From positions 6,197,177 through 6,261,176 of the forward strand of contig CM059559.1 of assembly GCA_030386875.1 (NCBI GenBank): 64,000 bases of DNA, in the 5' to 3' direction. This document shows positions 23,010-36,700 of the stretch, piece after piece. Within the stretch, counting starts at the first letter, position 1, and each line of letters begins with the position of its first letter. Under the pieces are notes generated by a model. It searched no databases and was not told the origin of the DNA. It was given only the letters and a program-made list of their open reading frames with translations. Both the position numbers and the translations under genes were made by a program. Source of the stretch: Morinoia aosen (taxonomy: Eukaryota > Arthropoda > Malacostraca > Amphipoda > Talitridae).

Positions 23010-23331
23010 GGTTAAGGGGAGCTAATACTTTGGACTACACTTAATTTACACAATTTTACAAATGTCACTGTCCACATTTCTATTGCCTCTAGGGGAACGA
23101 AAATGCATTCAAATATGTAAAATTCAATTCTGGACACATTGGCTTCCATAAAATTTTTCGAATTATGCAATGGAAAAAAGTTATTCGCAAGGGAAAAAGA
23201 GAATGTGCTCAGAATTCAATTTTACATATCTGTATGCATTTTCGTTCCTCTAGAGGCAATAGAAATGTGGACAGTGAAATTTGTAAAATTGTGTAAATTA
23301 AGTAAAGTTTCGGCTGGCAGCTCCCCTTAAG
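23010..23331. mobile_element. Foldback element with ~125-bp arms
   Basis: The left arm starts ttaaggggagct and the right arm ends agctccccttaa. Inside the arms, cactgtccacatttctattg pairs with its complement at 23255-23274. Arm identity is high with small indels. The loop is about 60 bp and non-coding. It is a MITE or a decayed transposon. Confidence 0.72.
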
Positions 23332-23819
23332 TAAATTAAGATAAACATAACTGTACACTTTAAAAATAGCTTTGATGATAGGATGTCCTAGAAGCCACCG
23401 GACTTTCACAAGTAGCTATACTCAAATATGTCCATTGTACTAGACTTGAGATACAATCTATTGCTGTATCACTTGTGGTAAATAAATATTTTAACAGGCA
23501 GACATAGCAATGACGCATCTAAAAAATAAGAAAATCACCAACATTAGCCGAACACTTCTACTACTTGTTAGTTACTAGTAATGCTACTAGTGTTTCTCCT
23601 AGTCGTGCTAGTATGACTAGCGCTTGATGGTTCTGGCTATCCGGCCGCTATTTAGACAAAAAGTCGTCATTTCACGGTGTACTAGTCACACATTTTCCCA
23701 CACAGCTGCGGCACACACTACACAACACAACACACAGCTTCACGGTATACAGCGATATTTACAGTTATTAAAATTTTTCTGATTTGGCGTAAGAACTATA
23801 CGTTTGTTTTTTAGTATTG
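23332..23819. other. Spacer with several ctagt words
   Basis: AT-rich. actagt/ctagt words cluster near 23560-23690. No gene seen. Confidence 0.5.
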
Positions 23820-24866
23820 TAACGCTAGGCGCCCTAACGACTGCCCTGCCATCGCTGGGCGCCCTAACGCCCGCTCTGCCAACGCTAGGCTCCCTAACGC
23901 TCGCCCTGCCAACGCTAGGCTCCCTAACGCTCGCCCTGCCAACGCTAGGCTCCCTAACGCTCGCCCTGCCAACGCTAGGCTCCCTAACGCTCGCCCTGCC
24001 AACGCTAGGCTCCCTAACGCCCTCCCTGCCAACGCTAGGCGCCCTAACGCCCGCTCTGCCAACGCTAGGCTCCCTAACGCTCGCCCTGCCAACGCTAGGC
24101 TCCCTAACGCCCTCCCTGCCAACGCTAGGCTCCCTAACGCTCGCCCTGCCAACGCTAGGCTCCCTAACGCTCGCCCTGCCAACGCTAGGCTCCCTAACGC
24201 CCTCCCTGCCAACGCTAGGCTCCCTAACGCTCGCCCTGCCAACGCTGGGCGCCCTAACGCTCGCCCTGCCAACGCTAGGCTCTCTAACGCCCTCCCTGCC
24301 AACGCTGGGCGCCCTAACGCCCGCCCTGCCAACGCTAGGCTCCCGAACGCCCTCCCTGCCAACGCTGGGCGCCCTAACGCCCTCCCTGCCAACGCTGGGC
24401 GCCCTAACGCCCGCCCTGCCAACGCTAGGCTCTCTAACGCTCGCCCTGCCAACGCTAGGCTCCCTAACGCTCGCCCTGCCAACGCTAGGCTCCCTAACGC
24501 CCTCCCTGCCAACGCTGGGCACCCTAACGCCCGCCCTGCCAACGCTAGTCTCCCGAACGCCCTCCCTGCCAACGCTGGGCGCCCTAACGCCCTCCCTGCC
24601 AACGCTGAGCGCCCTAACGCCCGCCCTGCCAACGCTAGGCTCCCTAACGCCCTCCTTGCCAACGCTGGGCGCCCTAACGCCCGCCCTACCAACGCTAGGC
24701 TCCCTACCGCTCGCCCTGCCAACGCTAGGCGCCCTAACGCCCGCCCTGCCAACGCTGGGCGCCCTAACGCCCGCCCTGCCAACGCTATGCGCACTAACGC
24801 CCGCCCAGCCAACGCTAGGCGCCCTAACGCCCGCCCTGCCAACGCTAGGCGCCCTAACGCTCGTCA
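23820..24866. repeat. 30-bp minisatellite, about 35 copies
   Basis: Units share ccctgccaacgctaggc, with alternating ctccctaacgctcg, ctccctaacgccct and gccctaacgcccg middles. The 30-bp length keeps frames open on both strands. Confidence 0.96.
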
Positions 24867-24868
24867 CA

Positions 24869-25500
24869 GAAGGGCGCCACACCACAAGGAAGGGCGCCAC
24901 GCCACACAAGGAAGGGCGCCACGCCACAAGGAAGGGCGCCACACAAGAAAGCGCAACGCCACAAGAAGGGCGCCACACCACAAGGAAGGGCGCCACGCCC
25001 CAAGGAAGAGTGCAACACCACAAGGAAGGGCGCCACACCACAAGGAAGGGCGCCACACCACAAGGAAGGGCGCCACACCACAAGGAAGGGCGCTACACCA
25101 CAAAGAAGAGCGCCACACCACAAGGAAGGGCGCCACACCACAAGGAAGGGCACCACGCCACAAGGAAGGGCGCCACACCACAAAGAAGAGCGCCACACCA
25201 CAAGGAAGGGCGCCACACCACAAGGAAGGGCGCTACACCACAAAGAAGAGCGCCACACCACAAGGAAGGGCGCCACACCACAAGGAAGGGCACCACGCCA
25301 CAAGGAAGGGCGCTACACCACAAAGAAGAGCGCCACACCACAAGGAAGGGCGCCACACCACAAGGAAGGGCGCTACACCACAAAGAAGAGCGCCACACCA
25401 CAAGGAAGGGCGCCACACCACAAGGAAGGGCGCCATGCAACAAGGAAGGGCGCCACACCACAAGGAAGGGCGCCACACCACAAGGAAGGGCGCCACAAGG
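24869..25500. repeat. 20-bp minisatellite, about 31 copies
   Basis: Unit ggaagggcgccacaccacaa, directly abutting the 30-bp array. Variants aagaagagcgcc and ggcaccacgcc recur in blocks. Confidence 0.96.
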
Positions 25501-25610
25501 GCCTTGGCAGGAACAAAAAGAAGAACGTCTTGTCTAATGAAAAGGTAGCAGATAAGAAAAGGGCGGCAGAGATAAGGGCGCTGGGTGAGAGGGCGCTTAG
25601 ATAACGCTGA

Positions 25611-25660
25611 GGGGGGGGGGGGGGGGGGGGGGGGAGGGGGTGAGAGGGGTGTAAAAGGGG
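25611..25660 (+). repeat. Poly-G tract
   Basis: 24 consecutive G, one A, then more G runs. It could stall polymerases or be an assembly weak point. Confidence 0.85.
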
Positions 25661-26060
25661 AGAGTGGGGGTGAGGGGAGACACAAATAATACGTTTTAAA
25701 GGGAGAGTGTGTGGAGGAATGCAATATCTGTGTGCTGAATTTTATGGATGTGTTGTTTGCTTGTGTGCAGTGTGTGTGTGTGTGTGTGTGTAATTTTTAC
25801 GCATCTTTTTATGTGTAATCTAATTGCACAAGTTTTTAATTATACAATTTTGCATAATTTGCCACACGTACAATTTCTACGAATCTTTCTATGTATAACT
25901 CAACCATACAATTATATATATAATTTATCAAATGCATAATTTCTACGCATCTTTTTACGCCAACGAAGTAAAGAATTTCCGTATGAACTTCAAAAAAAAC
26001 TTCGCTCGACTGGCCAGCACTTGACACGTGCCGTGGGTTTGCTCTCACATTCAGGGGAGA
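25661..26060. other. Spacer, nothing recognised
   Basis: A short (TG)n at about 25765-25790 and AT-rich sequence. Confidence 0.5.
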
Positions 26061-26063
26061 TAG

Positions 26064-26065
<2 letters not shown>

Positions 26066-26109
<44 letters not shown>
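26066..26109. repeat. (AT)n microsatellite
   Basis: About 22 dinucleotide units. Confidence 0.95.
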
Positions 26110-26112
<3 letters not shown>

Positions 26113-26115
26113 TAA

Positions 26116-26260
26116 CAGGTCGACCGCGATGGGTTGAACTCAAGTTCAATATTAAACTCAAATTTAAAGCGAAAAAGTTGTCAGCAATTTCATGCATACC
26201 CAACATAAGCTGGGTCTTTCAAACACTATTAATTTTTAGAAATTGCTAAAAAATTTCTAA
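26116..26260 (+). repeat. Diverged dispersed element, copy 1
   Basis: gcgatgggttgaactcaagt, then ttcaatattaaactcaaatt, resembles 53355-53465 (same strand) and the reverse complement of 43850-43935. Confidence 0.5.
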
Positions 26261-26296
26261 TCACCAATTTCTAATTTTACTTGTGGTAGTGATGTG

Positions 26297-26658
26297 ACCC
26301 ACCACCTGCCCACCACCTGCCCAACACCTGCCCACCACCTGCCCACCACCTGCCCACCACCTGCCCACCACCTGCCCACCACCTGCCCACCACCTGCCAA
26401 CCACCTGCCCACCACCCGCCCACCACCATACACAACCTGCCCACCACCACACACAACCTGCCCACCACCTGCCCACCACCTGCCCACCACCTACCCACCA
26501 CCTGCCCACCACCTGCCAACCACCTACCCACCACCTGCCCACCACCACCCACCACCACCCACCACCTGCCCACCACCTACCCACCACCTACCCACCACCT
26601 ACCCACCACCTGCCCACCACCTACCCACCACCTGCCCACCACCACCCACCACCTTCCC
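26297..26658. repeat. 11-bp minisatellite, about 33 copies
   Basis: Unit acctgcccacc, with variants acctaccc and accatacacaacc. Confidence 0.94.
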
Positions 26659-26778
26659 CATTGTCGGTGGGGATTGTTTGGGGATTGCTGCCTTCCTATT
26701 GGGGAGATTTTTATTATTCCCCAGATGGAAGGATTTATTTTTGTGGAAGCAAAAACAACGAAGTCTTTCTGGTGTATT

Positions 26779-28118
26779 GATACCTACGCGCCATGTGCTC
26801 ATAACTACACACCCAATGCCGATACCTACACACCCAATGCCGATACCTACACGCCATGTGCTCATAACTACACACCCAATGCCGATACCTACACGCCATG
26901 TGCTCAAAACTACACACCCAATGCCGATACCTACACGCCATGTGCTCATAACTACACACCCAATGCCGATACCTACACACCCAATGCCGATACCTACACG
27001 CCATGTGCTCATAACTACACACCCAATGCCGATACCTACACGCCATGTGCTCATAACTACACACCCAATGCCGATACCTACACGCCATGTGCTCATAACT
27101 ACACACCCAATGCCGATACCTACACACCCAATGCCGATACCTACACGCCATGTGCTCATAACTACACACCCAATGCCGATACCTACACGCCATGTGCTCA
27201 TAACTACACACCCAATGCCGATACCTACACGCCATGTGCTCATAACTACACACCCAATGCCGATACCTACACGCCATGTGCTCATAACTACACACCCAAT
27301 GCCGATACCTACACACCCAATGCCGATACCTACACGCCATGTGCTCATAACTACACACCCAATGCCGATACCTACACGCCATGTGCTCATAACTACACAC
27401 CCAATGCCGATACCTACACGCCATGTGCTCATAACTACACACCCAATGCCGATACCTACACGCCATGTGCTCATAACTACACACCCAATGCCGATACCTA
27501 CACACCCAATGCCGATACCTACACGCCATGTGCTCATAACTTCACAACCAATGCCGATACCTACACGCCATGTGCTCATAACTACACACCCAATGCCGAT
27601 ACCTACACGCCATGTGCTCATAACTACACACCCAATGCCGATACCTACACGCCATGTGCTCATAACTACACACCCAATGCCGATACCTACACACCCAATG
27701 CCGATACCTACACGCCATGTGCTCATAACTACACACCCAATGCCGATACCTACACGCCATGTGCTCATAACTACACACCCAATGCCGATACCTACACGCC
27801 ATGTGCTCATAACTACACACCCAATGCCGATACCTACACGCCATGTGCTCATAACTACACACCCAATGCCGATACCTACACGCCATGTGCTCATAACTAC
27901 ACACCCAATGCCGATACCTACACGCCATGTGCTCATAACTACACACCCAATGCCGATACCTACACGCCATGTGCTCATAACTACACACCCAATGCCGATA
28001 CCTACACACCCAATGCCGATACCTACACGCCATGTGCTCATAACTACACACCCAATGCCGATACCTACACACCCAATGCCGATAACCACACACCCAATGC
28101 CGATAACTACACACCAAA
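26779..28118. repeat. 42-bp minisatellite with 21-bp half units (189-bp higher-order repeat)
   Basis: Full units contain ctacacgccatgtgctcata followed by actacacacccaatgcc. The half unit is just acctacacacccaatgccga. Half units recur at exactly 189-bp spacing (near 27121, 27310, 27499, 27688), i.e. four full units plus one half. The spacing differs at the edges (147 and 315 bp). Confidence 0.96.
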
Positions 28119-28204
28119 TACTGCACGTACTGAATAACATTGTCCGTTATTTAAAGCACCACAAAAACCACCACAAACGTCAATAACAAACAAACACACC
28201 CACG

Positions 28205-28340
28205 CAGTTCACTACAGCGCAACAACAACAATAACTACACCACAAAGAGCAACAACAACAGCAATTCAAAGAGCAACAACAGCAGCAGCAACACAAAGAA
28301 GAACAACAACTACAGCACCACCACACGCAACACCTGCACC
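28205..28340. repeat. CAA-rich low-complexity repeat
   Basis: gcaacaacaacagcaa-type units, irregular. Confidence 0.75.
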
Positions 28341-28860
28341 ACCTCCCCCTCATACCCCCATTAGCCAGCCCCCCTCTCCCTTCAATACCCCCTTTACAAG
28401 CCCCCCCTCCTCCTAGTACCCCTTACCGGCCCCCCTCGCCTTAATAGCCCCCCCCCCCCAATATCCTCTCTCTCCCCAGACCCTCCCTCTTTCCTAATGC
28501 CCCCCTTCCCCCAATGCCCTCCCCAGCCCCCCCCCCCCCCCAAGAATGCCCCTTCTTCCCCCAATAACACCACCCCCACCCCCGCCCCCCCAGTCGTGCC
28601 AGCACGCAGCACAGATTGCACGGCGACCGGCACGGAGATAACAGCCCCCCTTGTACCCCCCCCCACCCGCAGCATGGTAGCTGGTGTCTTTGTTCACCTG
28701 CACGGTACTCTGGTGACGGCCATGGTACCGTCCCGGTACTGCTGTGACTTGTTCCGTTACTGTGTTCACAATGCAGGGGTGCGCAATATTGTCTTCCCGT
28801 TGGTGCACAATAAAAGGGCACGTAATATTGTCTCCACAATCCTCCGCCATATTGTTGCCA
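28341..28860. other. C-rich stretch and spacer
   Basis: Poly-C runs at about 28449-28458 and 28529-28541. The part at 28570-28860 is unique-looking sequence, but no gene can be supported. Confidence 0.5.
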
Positions 28861-28867
28861 GGCGCCT

Positions 28868-29447
28868 TAGTGATCCTTATTTGTTGCCTTATTGTACCTT
28901 TATTGAGCCTTATTTCTTGCCCTATTGTGTCCTTATTGAGCCTTATTTCTTGCCCTATTGTGTCCTTATTGAGCCTTATTTCTTGCCCTATTGTGTCCTT
29001 ATTGAGCCTTATTTCTTGCCCTATTGTGTCCTTATTGAGCCTTATTTCTTGCCCTATTGTGTCCTTATTGAGCCTTATTTCTTGCCCTATTGTGTCCTTG
29101 TTGAGCCTTATTTCTTGCCCTATTGTGTCCTTATTGAGCCTTATTTCTTGCCCTATTGTGTCCTTATTGAGCCTTATTTCTTGCCCTATTGTGTCCTTGT
29201 TGAGCCTTATTTCTTGCCCTATTGTGTCCTTATTGAGCCTTATTTCTTGCCCTATTGTGTCCTTGTTGAGCCTTATTTCTTGCCCTATTGTGTCCTTGTT
29301 GAGCCTTATTTCTTGCCCTATTGTGTCCTTGTTGAGCCTTATTTCTTGCCCTATTGTGTCCTTGTTGAGCCTTATTTCTTGCCCTATTGTGTCCTTGTTG
29401 AGCCTTATTTCTTGCCCTATTGTGTCCTTATTGAGCCTTATTTCTTG
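28868..29447. repeat. 33-bp minisatellite, about 17 copies
   Basis: Units contain gccttatttcttgccctatt. The main variant is ccttattgag versus ccttgttgag. It is very uniform, and frames stay open because 33 is a multiple of three. Confidence 0.96.
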
Positions 29448-29669
29448 TGTTGGTGTGCCTTAAATAAACCTTACTGGTCCATTTCTGACCTTCATTCGCC
29501 GCCTTATTGTGCCTTGGTGCGCCCCATACTCGCACTTCTACTGTCCTACGATTCCATGAATGGAAACACGAATAGACAAGAATAAGAACATGAATATGCC
29601 CCTCCGTAAAAACGTACGTAAAAATAATAAAAACAATAAAATAATAAAACGTACGTTAAAGCGTTCAGC

Positions 29670-29762
29670 GCTTTAAATTATTACTATAGCGTTAGGTAAA
29701 TTATTACTATAGCGTTAGGTAAATTATTACTATAGCGTTGGGTAAATTATTACTATAGCGTA
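29670..29762. repeat. 23-bp repeat, about 4 copies
   Basis: Units share attattactatagcgtt. Confidence 0.88.
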
Positions 29763-30031
29763 AGGGGCGAACAAAAATTATACCTGCGTATTATTAATGG
29801 CAGGTCCCGAAATTTGTGTGTGCGTGCGTGTGTGCATTACACATTCGCACGCGTCAAAACCCCTTTTTTGCAAAAAAATTCAGAGCAAAAATGGTCAAGT
29901 TTCATTTAGTTGTGTATAAAAAAGGTTTCAGTATTGAAAACCAGATGACAATGTGGGTGTCATGTGCAGACTGAGTACAGAGGTTCATGAATATGAATGA
30001 CCAATGACTAATACATGACTAAGTACAGAGG
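29763..30031. other. Spacer, nothing recognised
   Basis: Unique-looking AT-rich sequence. Confidence 0.5.
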
Positions 30032-30660
30032 TATAAGTAGACAAGATAGAAATAGACAAGGTAGAAATAGACAGGGTAGAAGTAGACAGGGTAGAAGTAA
30101 ACAGGGTAGAAGTAGACAGGGTAGATGTAGACAAAGCACAAGTAGACAAGGTAGAAGTAGACAAGGTAGAAGTAGGCAAGGTAAAGTAGATAAAGTACAA
30201 GTAGACAAGGTAGAAGTAGACAAGGTAAAGTAGACAAAGTACAAGTAGACAAGGTAGAAGTAGGCAAGGTAAAGTAGAAAAAGTACAAGTAGACAAGGTA
30301 GAAGTAGACAAGGTAGAAGTAGACAAGGTAGAAGTAGACAAAGTACAAGTAGACAAGGTAGAAGTAGACAAGGTAGAAGTAGGCAAGGTAAAGTAGATAA
30401 AGTACAAGTAGACAAGGTAGAAGTAGACAAGGTAAAGTAGACACAGTACAAGTAGACAAGGTAGAAGTAGGCAAGCTAAAGTAGAAAAAGTACAAGTAGA
30501 CAAGGTAGAAGTAGACAAGGTAGAAGTAGACAAAGTACAAGTAGACAAAGTACAAGTACACAAAGCACAAGTAGACAAAGTACAAGTAGAGAAAGTACAA
30601 GTAGGCAGAGTACAAGTAGAGAAGATAGAAGTAGACAAGGTAGATGTAGACGAGGTAGAC
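30032..30660. repeat. 15-bp minisatellite, about 42 copies
   Basis: Unit aagtagacaaggtag, with variants aggcaaggtaaag and acaaagtac recurring in blocks. Confidence 0.95.
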
Positions 30661-30938
30661 CACAACTCACGCGCAGGGCAGACGAGCAGCGGTGACGTCA
30701 CGGCCCTATGCAACATCTGCACAAAAAAAATTATTTTGTTTAAAAAAATAATCTATTTTTACAACATTGTTTTTGAATTGCACTACCGAACGGTAATATC
30801 ATTTACCAGCTTAAAGCAATAATTATTAATTTTTTATATCTTCATTATACTTTGATGTGTTGTTTAGTGGTTAATTTTTTTTATTTATGTGGTTAGTTAA
30901 TGATGAAACTCTGCTGTTGTTTTTGTTGTTTAGGTGTA
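30661..30938. other. Spacer, nothing recognised
   Basis: AT-rich. It contains one gtgacgtcac word near 30693. Confidence 0.5.
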
Positions 30939-31379
30939 ACAACATAGGGCAAAATTCAACACCCTGCTTTCAGTAATAACATAGGGCAAGATTCAACACC
31001 CTGCTTTCAGTAATAACATAGGGCAAAATTCAACACCCTGCTTTCAGTAATAACATAGGGCAAAATTCAACACCCTGCTTTCAGTAATAACATAGGGCAA
31101 GATTCAACACCCTGCTTTCAGTAATAACATAGGGCAAAATTCCACACCCTGCTTTCAGTAATAACATAGGGCAAAATTCAACACCCTGCTTTCAGTAATA
31201 ACATAGGGCAAAATTCAACACCCTGCTTTCAGTAATAACATAGGACAAAATTCAACACCCTGCTTTCAGTAATAACATGGGGCAAAATTCAACACCCTGC
31301 TTTCAGTAATAACATAGGGCAAAATTCAACACCCTACTTTCAGTAATAACATAGGGCAAAATTCAACACCCTGCTTTCA
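30939..31379. repeat. 37-bp minisatellite, about 12 copies (array 2 of the family)
   Basis: Same unit as at 22270 and 50618 (cagtaataacatagggcaaa, then attcaacaccctgcttt). The conserved hairpin tail is absent here. A CA-rich stretch follows instead. Confidence 0.96.
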
Positions 31380-31960
31380 CACACAAGTACACATCACCAC
31401 ACAGACTAGCCCCACACAACACAGCACCACACAAGCACACAGACCAGCTCACACAGCACGCAACGCTCGCCAGCCAAACCTGTTTGCTTGGAGGGCACAG
31501 GGGGCAAGGTTGTCTCTGTCTAACTGTGTGGCGTGTGTGTGTTGTGTGTGTGTGTGTGTGTGTTGTGTGTGTGTTGTGTGTGTGTTGTGTGGTATGTGTG
31601 TGGGTTGTGTGATGTGTGTGTGTGTGGGTTGTGTGTGTGTGTGTTATGTGTGTGTGTGTGTTGTGTGTGTGTGTTGTGTGTGTGAGTGTGTTGTGTGTGT
31701 GTTGTGTGTGTATTGTGTGTGTGTTGTGTGGTATGTGTGTGTGTTGTGTGGTGTGTGTGTGAGTTGTGTGATGTGTGTGTGTGTGGGTTGTGTGATGTGT
31801 GTGTGTGTGTGTGTGTGGGTTGTGTGATATGTGTGTGTGTGTGTGTTGGGTGTGTTGTGTGGTGTGTGTGTTGTGTGCGTGTGTATTGTGTGGTGTGTGT
31901 GTTTGTGTGGTGTGGAGTGCTATGAGTGCGATGAGTACGTGCGATGTATGTGAGCGTGTG
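31380..31960. repeat. CA-rich then GT-rich low complexity
   Basis: cacacaacacagcacc-type sequence, a 60-bp break, then (GT)n broken by tgttgtg and gatgtg units at 31520-31915. Confidence 0.85.
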
Positions 31961-33175
31961 CGCGCGATGTGATGCATGTGTAGTGTGTTGCTGGTGTAGT
32001 GTATGTGCAGTGCTACATCATTTGGAGGCTATGTGTATTTTATTATTTTTCATTAGTTTGTTAATACTCTTTTTTTCTTGTAATATTCTTTCTTTTGATA
32101 AGATTAGGTAGGTTAGTAGAAGTCTCCCAAATAAAAAGGGGTTCCAAAAAAGGGAAAGAGGTAGGCACCATTCAGAACGGATTTAAGGGAATGAAGGATT
32201 TATGCACAAGGTGTGTCCTTACACACGTTCTCTTTCTCACAGAAGTATAGAGTGAGGAAAGAAGTTCATGAAACAAGAAAAAAGTTGAAGAAGAAAACAG
32301 TAGGTGCTGAAAACAGGACAGCAGCGAACCGAAAAAAGATGGTTCTTAACAAAACGAAAAACTCGTTCTCTTTCAACTGAAGGAAAGCCTACCTAACTTT
32401 TAGCTCGGGACCTCACTTCTTTCCCCGGGGGGCGCTAATTCCCATAGGTACAATCCCCCCTGAGGGGGTTCACGCTAATATTAGATGGGATGGAAATGGA
32501 GAAAAACTCATCAGGCACTCAAAATAATGAAGTCAAATATAGAGAAAATATTTTATGACTCGACGAAAATAAATGTAAAGAAAAATTAACTTACTTCGCT
32601 GAAATTACACAAAAAATTACAAGCAAAGTTTCCATGCAAAATTATATGCATAGAAATTATATGCATAAAAATCATATGCAGAGATTTTACGACACACGTG
32701 AGATATGCCCAGTGTATAATTTAAATATAAAATATTCCACACTTTGTATCTCTAGTATTTAGAGCGCAATGTGTTCTGTTGTACACATGTATTATTTACA
32801 CCCCTTTTAATATTTATTATTCCTTCATTTTTGGGGTTTAGAAGTTTTTACACGCGATCTGATACGCGCATCACCTTATCGACCTTCTTGGCGAAAAATT
32901 TTAGGCATCTGTTTTTTTAGAAGCAAATAAGCACTAAAATCGCTCGTCGCAGCTAGATGGAACAATTCTAAATTAGAGAGTTCAGACAGAAAAAAATTTC
33001 AGGGACCAAAATTTACATTAAAAGGGCCAGAAAAAGTGCCAAATTGGAGTGGTTTCTGGCCACAAAATGGCCACGCTGAATCAAATGGCCCCAAAAATTG
33101 CCAAAGTGCCAAAAGTTCGGCTGATAAATGCCAGCCTTGCACCTCTCATGGCACCTCAGCGCTGTCTCCTTGTAG
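31961..33175. other. Unique-looking spacer
   Basis: About 1.2 kb without arrays, apart from three atatgcata-containing units at 32635-32685. C and G runs near 32435-32475. No exon can be supported. Confidence 0.5.
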
Positions 33176-33355
33176 CCTTGAGGCAACCCCAGCTCAACCC
33201 CCGGCCCAACCCCAACACAACCCCGGCCCAACTTAATCCAACACCAGCCTAACCCAACCTCAACCTCAGCCTAACCCTAACCTCAACCCAACCCCAGCCT
33301 TAACCCAACCCCAGCCCTAACCCAATCCCAGCCCCAACCCAACCCAACCCTGCTA
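33176..33355. repeat. Degenerate aaccccagccc repeat
   Basis: Irregular 11-17-bp units of cccaacccaacc and aaccccagccc. Confidence 0.75.
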
Positions 33356-33489
33356 AATGCCCTCCCGACCACCCTTACAACCCGAACAAAACCCCACCGC
33401 GCAACCTTCTGTGCAACCCCGCGTAAGCTGCCGTGTTACCCCAACGCAACCCCAGCAGAGGTTGCGTCACGCAGCTTCTTGCGTCATGC

Positions 33490-33730
33490 GCCCTTGCTTC
33501 AACCCCTTCACTCCCTCACTCCTTACCCCCTTCACCCATCACACTTTCATCTCTTCACTTCTTTTTCACTTCACCCCTTCACCTCTTCAGTCCTTCCTCT
33601 CTTCACTCCCACACCCCTTCACCCCTGGCACTCCACAGGGCCGGTCTTGCCTCACATCAAGTTAAGCCCTCAACCCCTAACCTCACCCCCTGCACCCCTC
33701 ACCCCCTTCTCACCCCACACGTTGGCTTCG
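33490..33730. repeat. C/T-rich low complexity
   Basis: cccttcactccctcac and cacttcaccccttcacc type units. Confidence 0.7.
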
Positions 33731-33784
33731 TCTATTTTTTTTGCAAGACTTTACTTTCATGAACAATGCAAGTATTTAAGGAAG

Positions 33785-36700
33785 GTAAGTACCACGGGCA
33801 CAACACAAAGTACCACAGGCACACGACACAAAGTACCAAGGGCACAACACAAAGTACCACAGGCACACAACACAAAGTACCACAGGAACACAACACAAAG
33901 TACCACAGGAACACAACACGAAGTACCACCAGGAACACAACATAAAGTACCACCAGGAACACAACACAAAGTACCACAGGCACACGACACAAAGTACCAC
34001 AGGAACACAACACAAAGTACCACAGGAACACAACACAAAGTACCACAGGAACACAACACAAAGTACCACAGGAACACAACACAAAGTACCACCAGGAACA
34101 CAACACAAAGTACCACAGGAACACAACACGAAGTACCACCAGGAACACAACACAAAGTACCACCAGGAACACAACGTAAAGTACCACCAGGAACACAACA
34201 CAAAGTACCACAGGAACACAACATAAAGTACCACGCACACGACACAAAGTACCACAGGAAAACAACACAAAGTACCACGCACACGACACAAAGTACCACG
34301 CACACGACACAAAGTACCACAGGAACACAACACAAAGTACCACCAGGAACACAACATAAAGTACCACCAGGAACACAACACAAAGTATCACAGGAACACA
34401 ACACAAAGTACCACAGGAACACAACACGAAGTACCACCAGGAACACAACACAAAGTACCACCAGGAACACAACATAAAGTACCACCAGGAACACAACACA
34501 AAGTACCACAGGAACACAACACGAAGTACCACCAGGAACACAACACAAAGTACCACCAGGAACACAACACAAAGTACCACAGGAACACAACACAAAGTAC
34601 CACAGGAACACAACACAAAGTACCACCAGGAACACAACACAAAGTACCACAGGAACACAACACGAAGTACCACCAGGAACACAACACAAAGTACCACCAG
34701 GAACACAACACAAAGTACCACAGGAACACAACACGAAGTACCACCAGGAACACAACACAAAGTACCACCAGGAACACAACACAAAGTACCACAGGAACAC
34801 AACACAAAGTACCACAGGAACACAACACAAAGTACCACGCACACGACACAAAGTACCACAGGAACACAACACAAAGTACCACGCACACGACACAAAGTAC
34901 CACGCACACGACAAAAAGTACCACAGGAACACAACACAAAGTACCACGCACACGACACAAAGTACCACAGGAACACAACACAAAGTACCACAGGAACACA
35001 ACACAAAGTACCACAGGAACACAACACAAAGTGCCACGCACACAACACAAAGTACCACAGGCACACAACACAAAGTACCACAGGAACACAACACAAAGTA
35101 CCACAGGAACACGACACAAAGTACCACAGGAACACAACACAAAGTGCCACGCACACAACACAAAGTACCACAGGAACACAACACAAAGTGCCACGCACAC
35201 AACACAAAGTACCACAGGAACACAACACAAAGTACCACAGGAACACGACACAAAGTACCACAGGAACACAACACAAAGTGCCACGCACACAACACAAAGT
35301 ACCACAGGAACACAACACAAAGTGCCACGCACACAACACAAAGTACCACAGGAACACAACACAAAGTACCACAGGCACACAACACAAAGTACCACAGGAA
35401 CACAACACAAAGTGCCACGCACACAACACAAAGTACCACAGGAACACAACACAAAGTACCACAGGAACACAACACAAAGTACCACAGGCACACAACACAA
35501 AGTACCACAGGAACACAACACAAAGTGCCACGCACACAACACAAAGTACCACAGGAACACAACACAAAGTGCCACGCACACAACACAAAGTACCACAGGA
35601 ACACAACACAAAGTACCACAGGCACACAACACAAAGTACCACAGGAACACAACACAAAGTGCCACGCACACAACACAAAGTACCACAGGAACACAACACA
35701 AAGTACCACAGGAACACAACACAAAGTACCACAGGCACACAACACAAAGTACCACAGGAACACAACACAAAGTGCCACGCACACAACACAAAGTACGTCA
35801 CAGGAACACAACACAAAGTACCACAGGAACACAACACAAAGTACCACAGGCACACAACACAAAGTACCACAGGAACACAACACAAAGTGCCACGCACACA
35901 ACACAAAGTACCACAGGAACACAACACAAAGTACCACAGGAACACGACACAAAGTACCACAGGAACACAACACAAAGTGCCACGCACACAACACAAAGTA
36001 CCACAGGAACACAACACAAAGTACCACGCACACGACACAAAGTACCACAGGAACACAACACAAAGTGCCACGCACACGACACAAAGTACCCCAGGAACAC
36101 AACACAAAGTACCACGCACACGACACAAAGTACCACAGGAACACAACACAAAGTACCACAGGAACACAACACAAAGTACCACAGGAACACAACACAAAGT
36201 ACCACGCACACAACACAAAGTACCACAGGAACACAACACAAAGTACCACGCACACGACACAAAGTACCACAGGAACACAACACAAAGTGCCACGCACACG
36301 ACACAAAGTACCCCAGGAACACAACACAAAGTACCACGCACACGACACAAAGTACCACAGGAACACAACACAAAGTACCACAGGAACACAACACAAAGTA
36401 CCACAGGAACACAACACAAAGTACCACGCACACGACACAAAGTACCACAGGAACACGACACAAAGTACCACAGGAACACAACACAAAGTACCACAGGAAC
36501 ACAACACAAAGTACCACAGGAACACAACACAAACTACCACAGGAACACAACACAAAGTACCACAGGAACACAACACAAAGTACCACAGGAACACAACACA
36601 AAGTACCACAGGAACACAACACAAAGTACCACAGGAACACAACACAAAGTACCACAGGAACACGACACAAAGTACCACAGGAACACAACACAAAGTACCA

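Noticed and set aside
28698-28759. Possible 62-bp exon on the minus strand (AACACAG acceptor, CAG|GTGAAC donor) in unique sequence
   Set aside because: The acceptor lacks a pyrimidine tract, the translation shows no conserved feature and no partner exon is visible.
32098-32402. Possible element bounded by ttaggtagg and cctacctaa
   Set aside because: Only nine bases match and the inner sequence shows no further symmetry.
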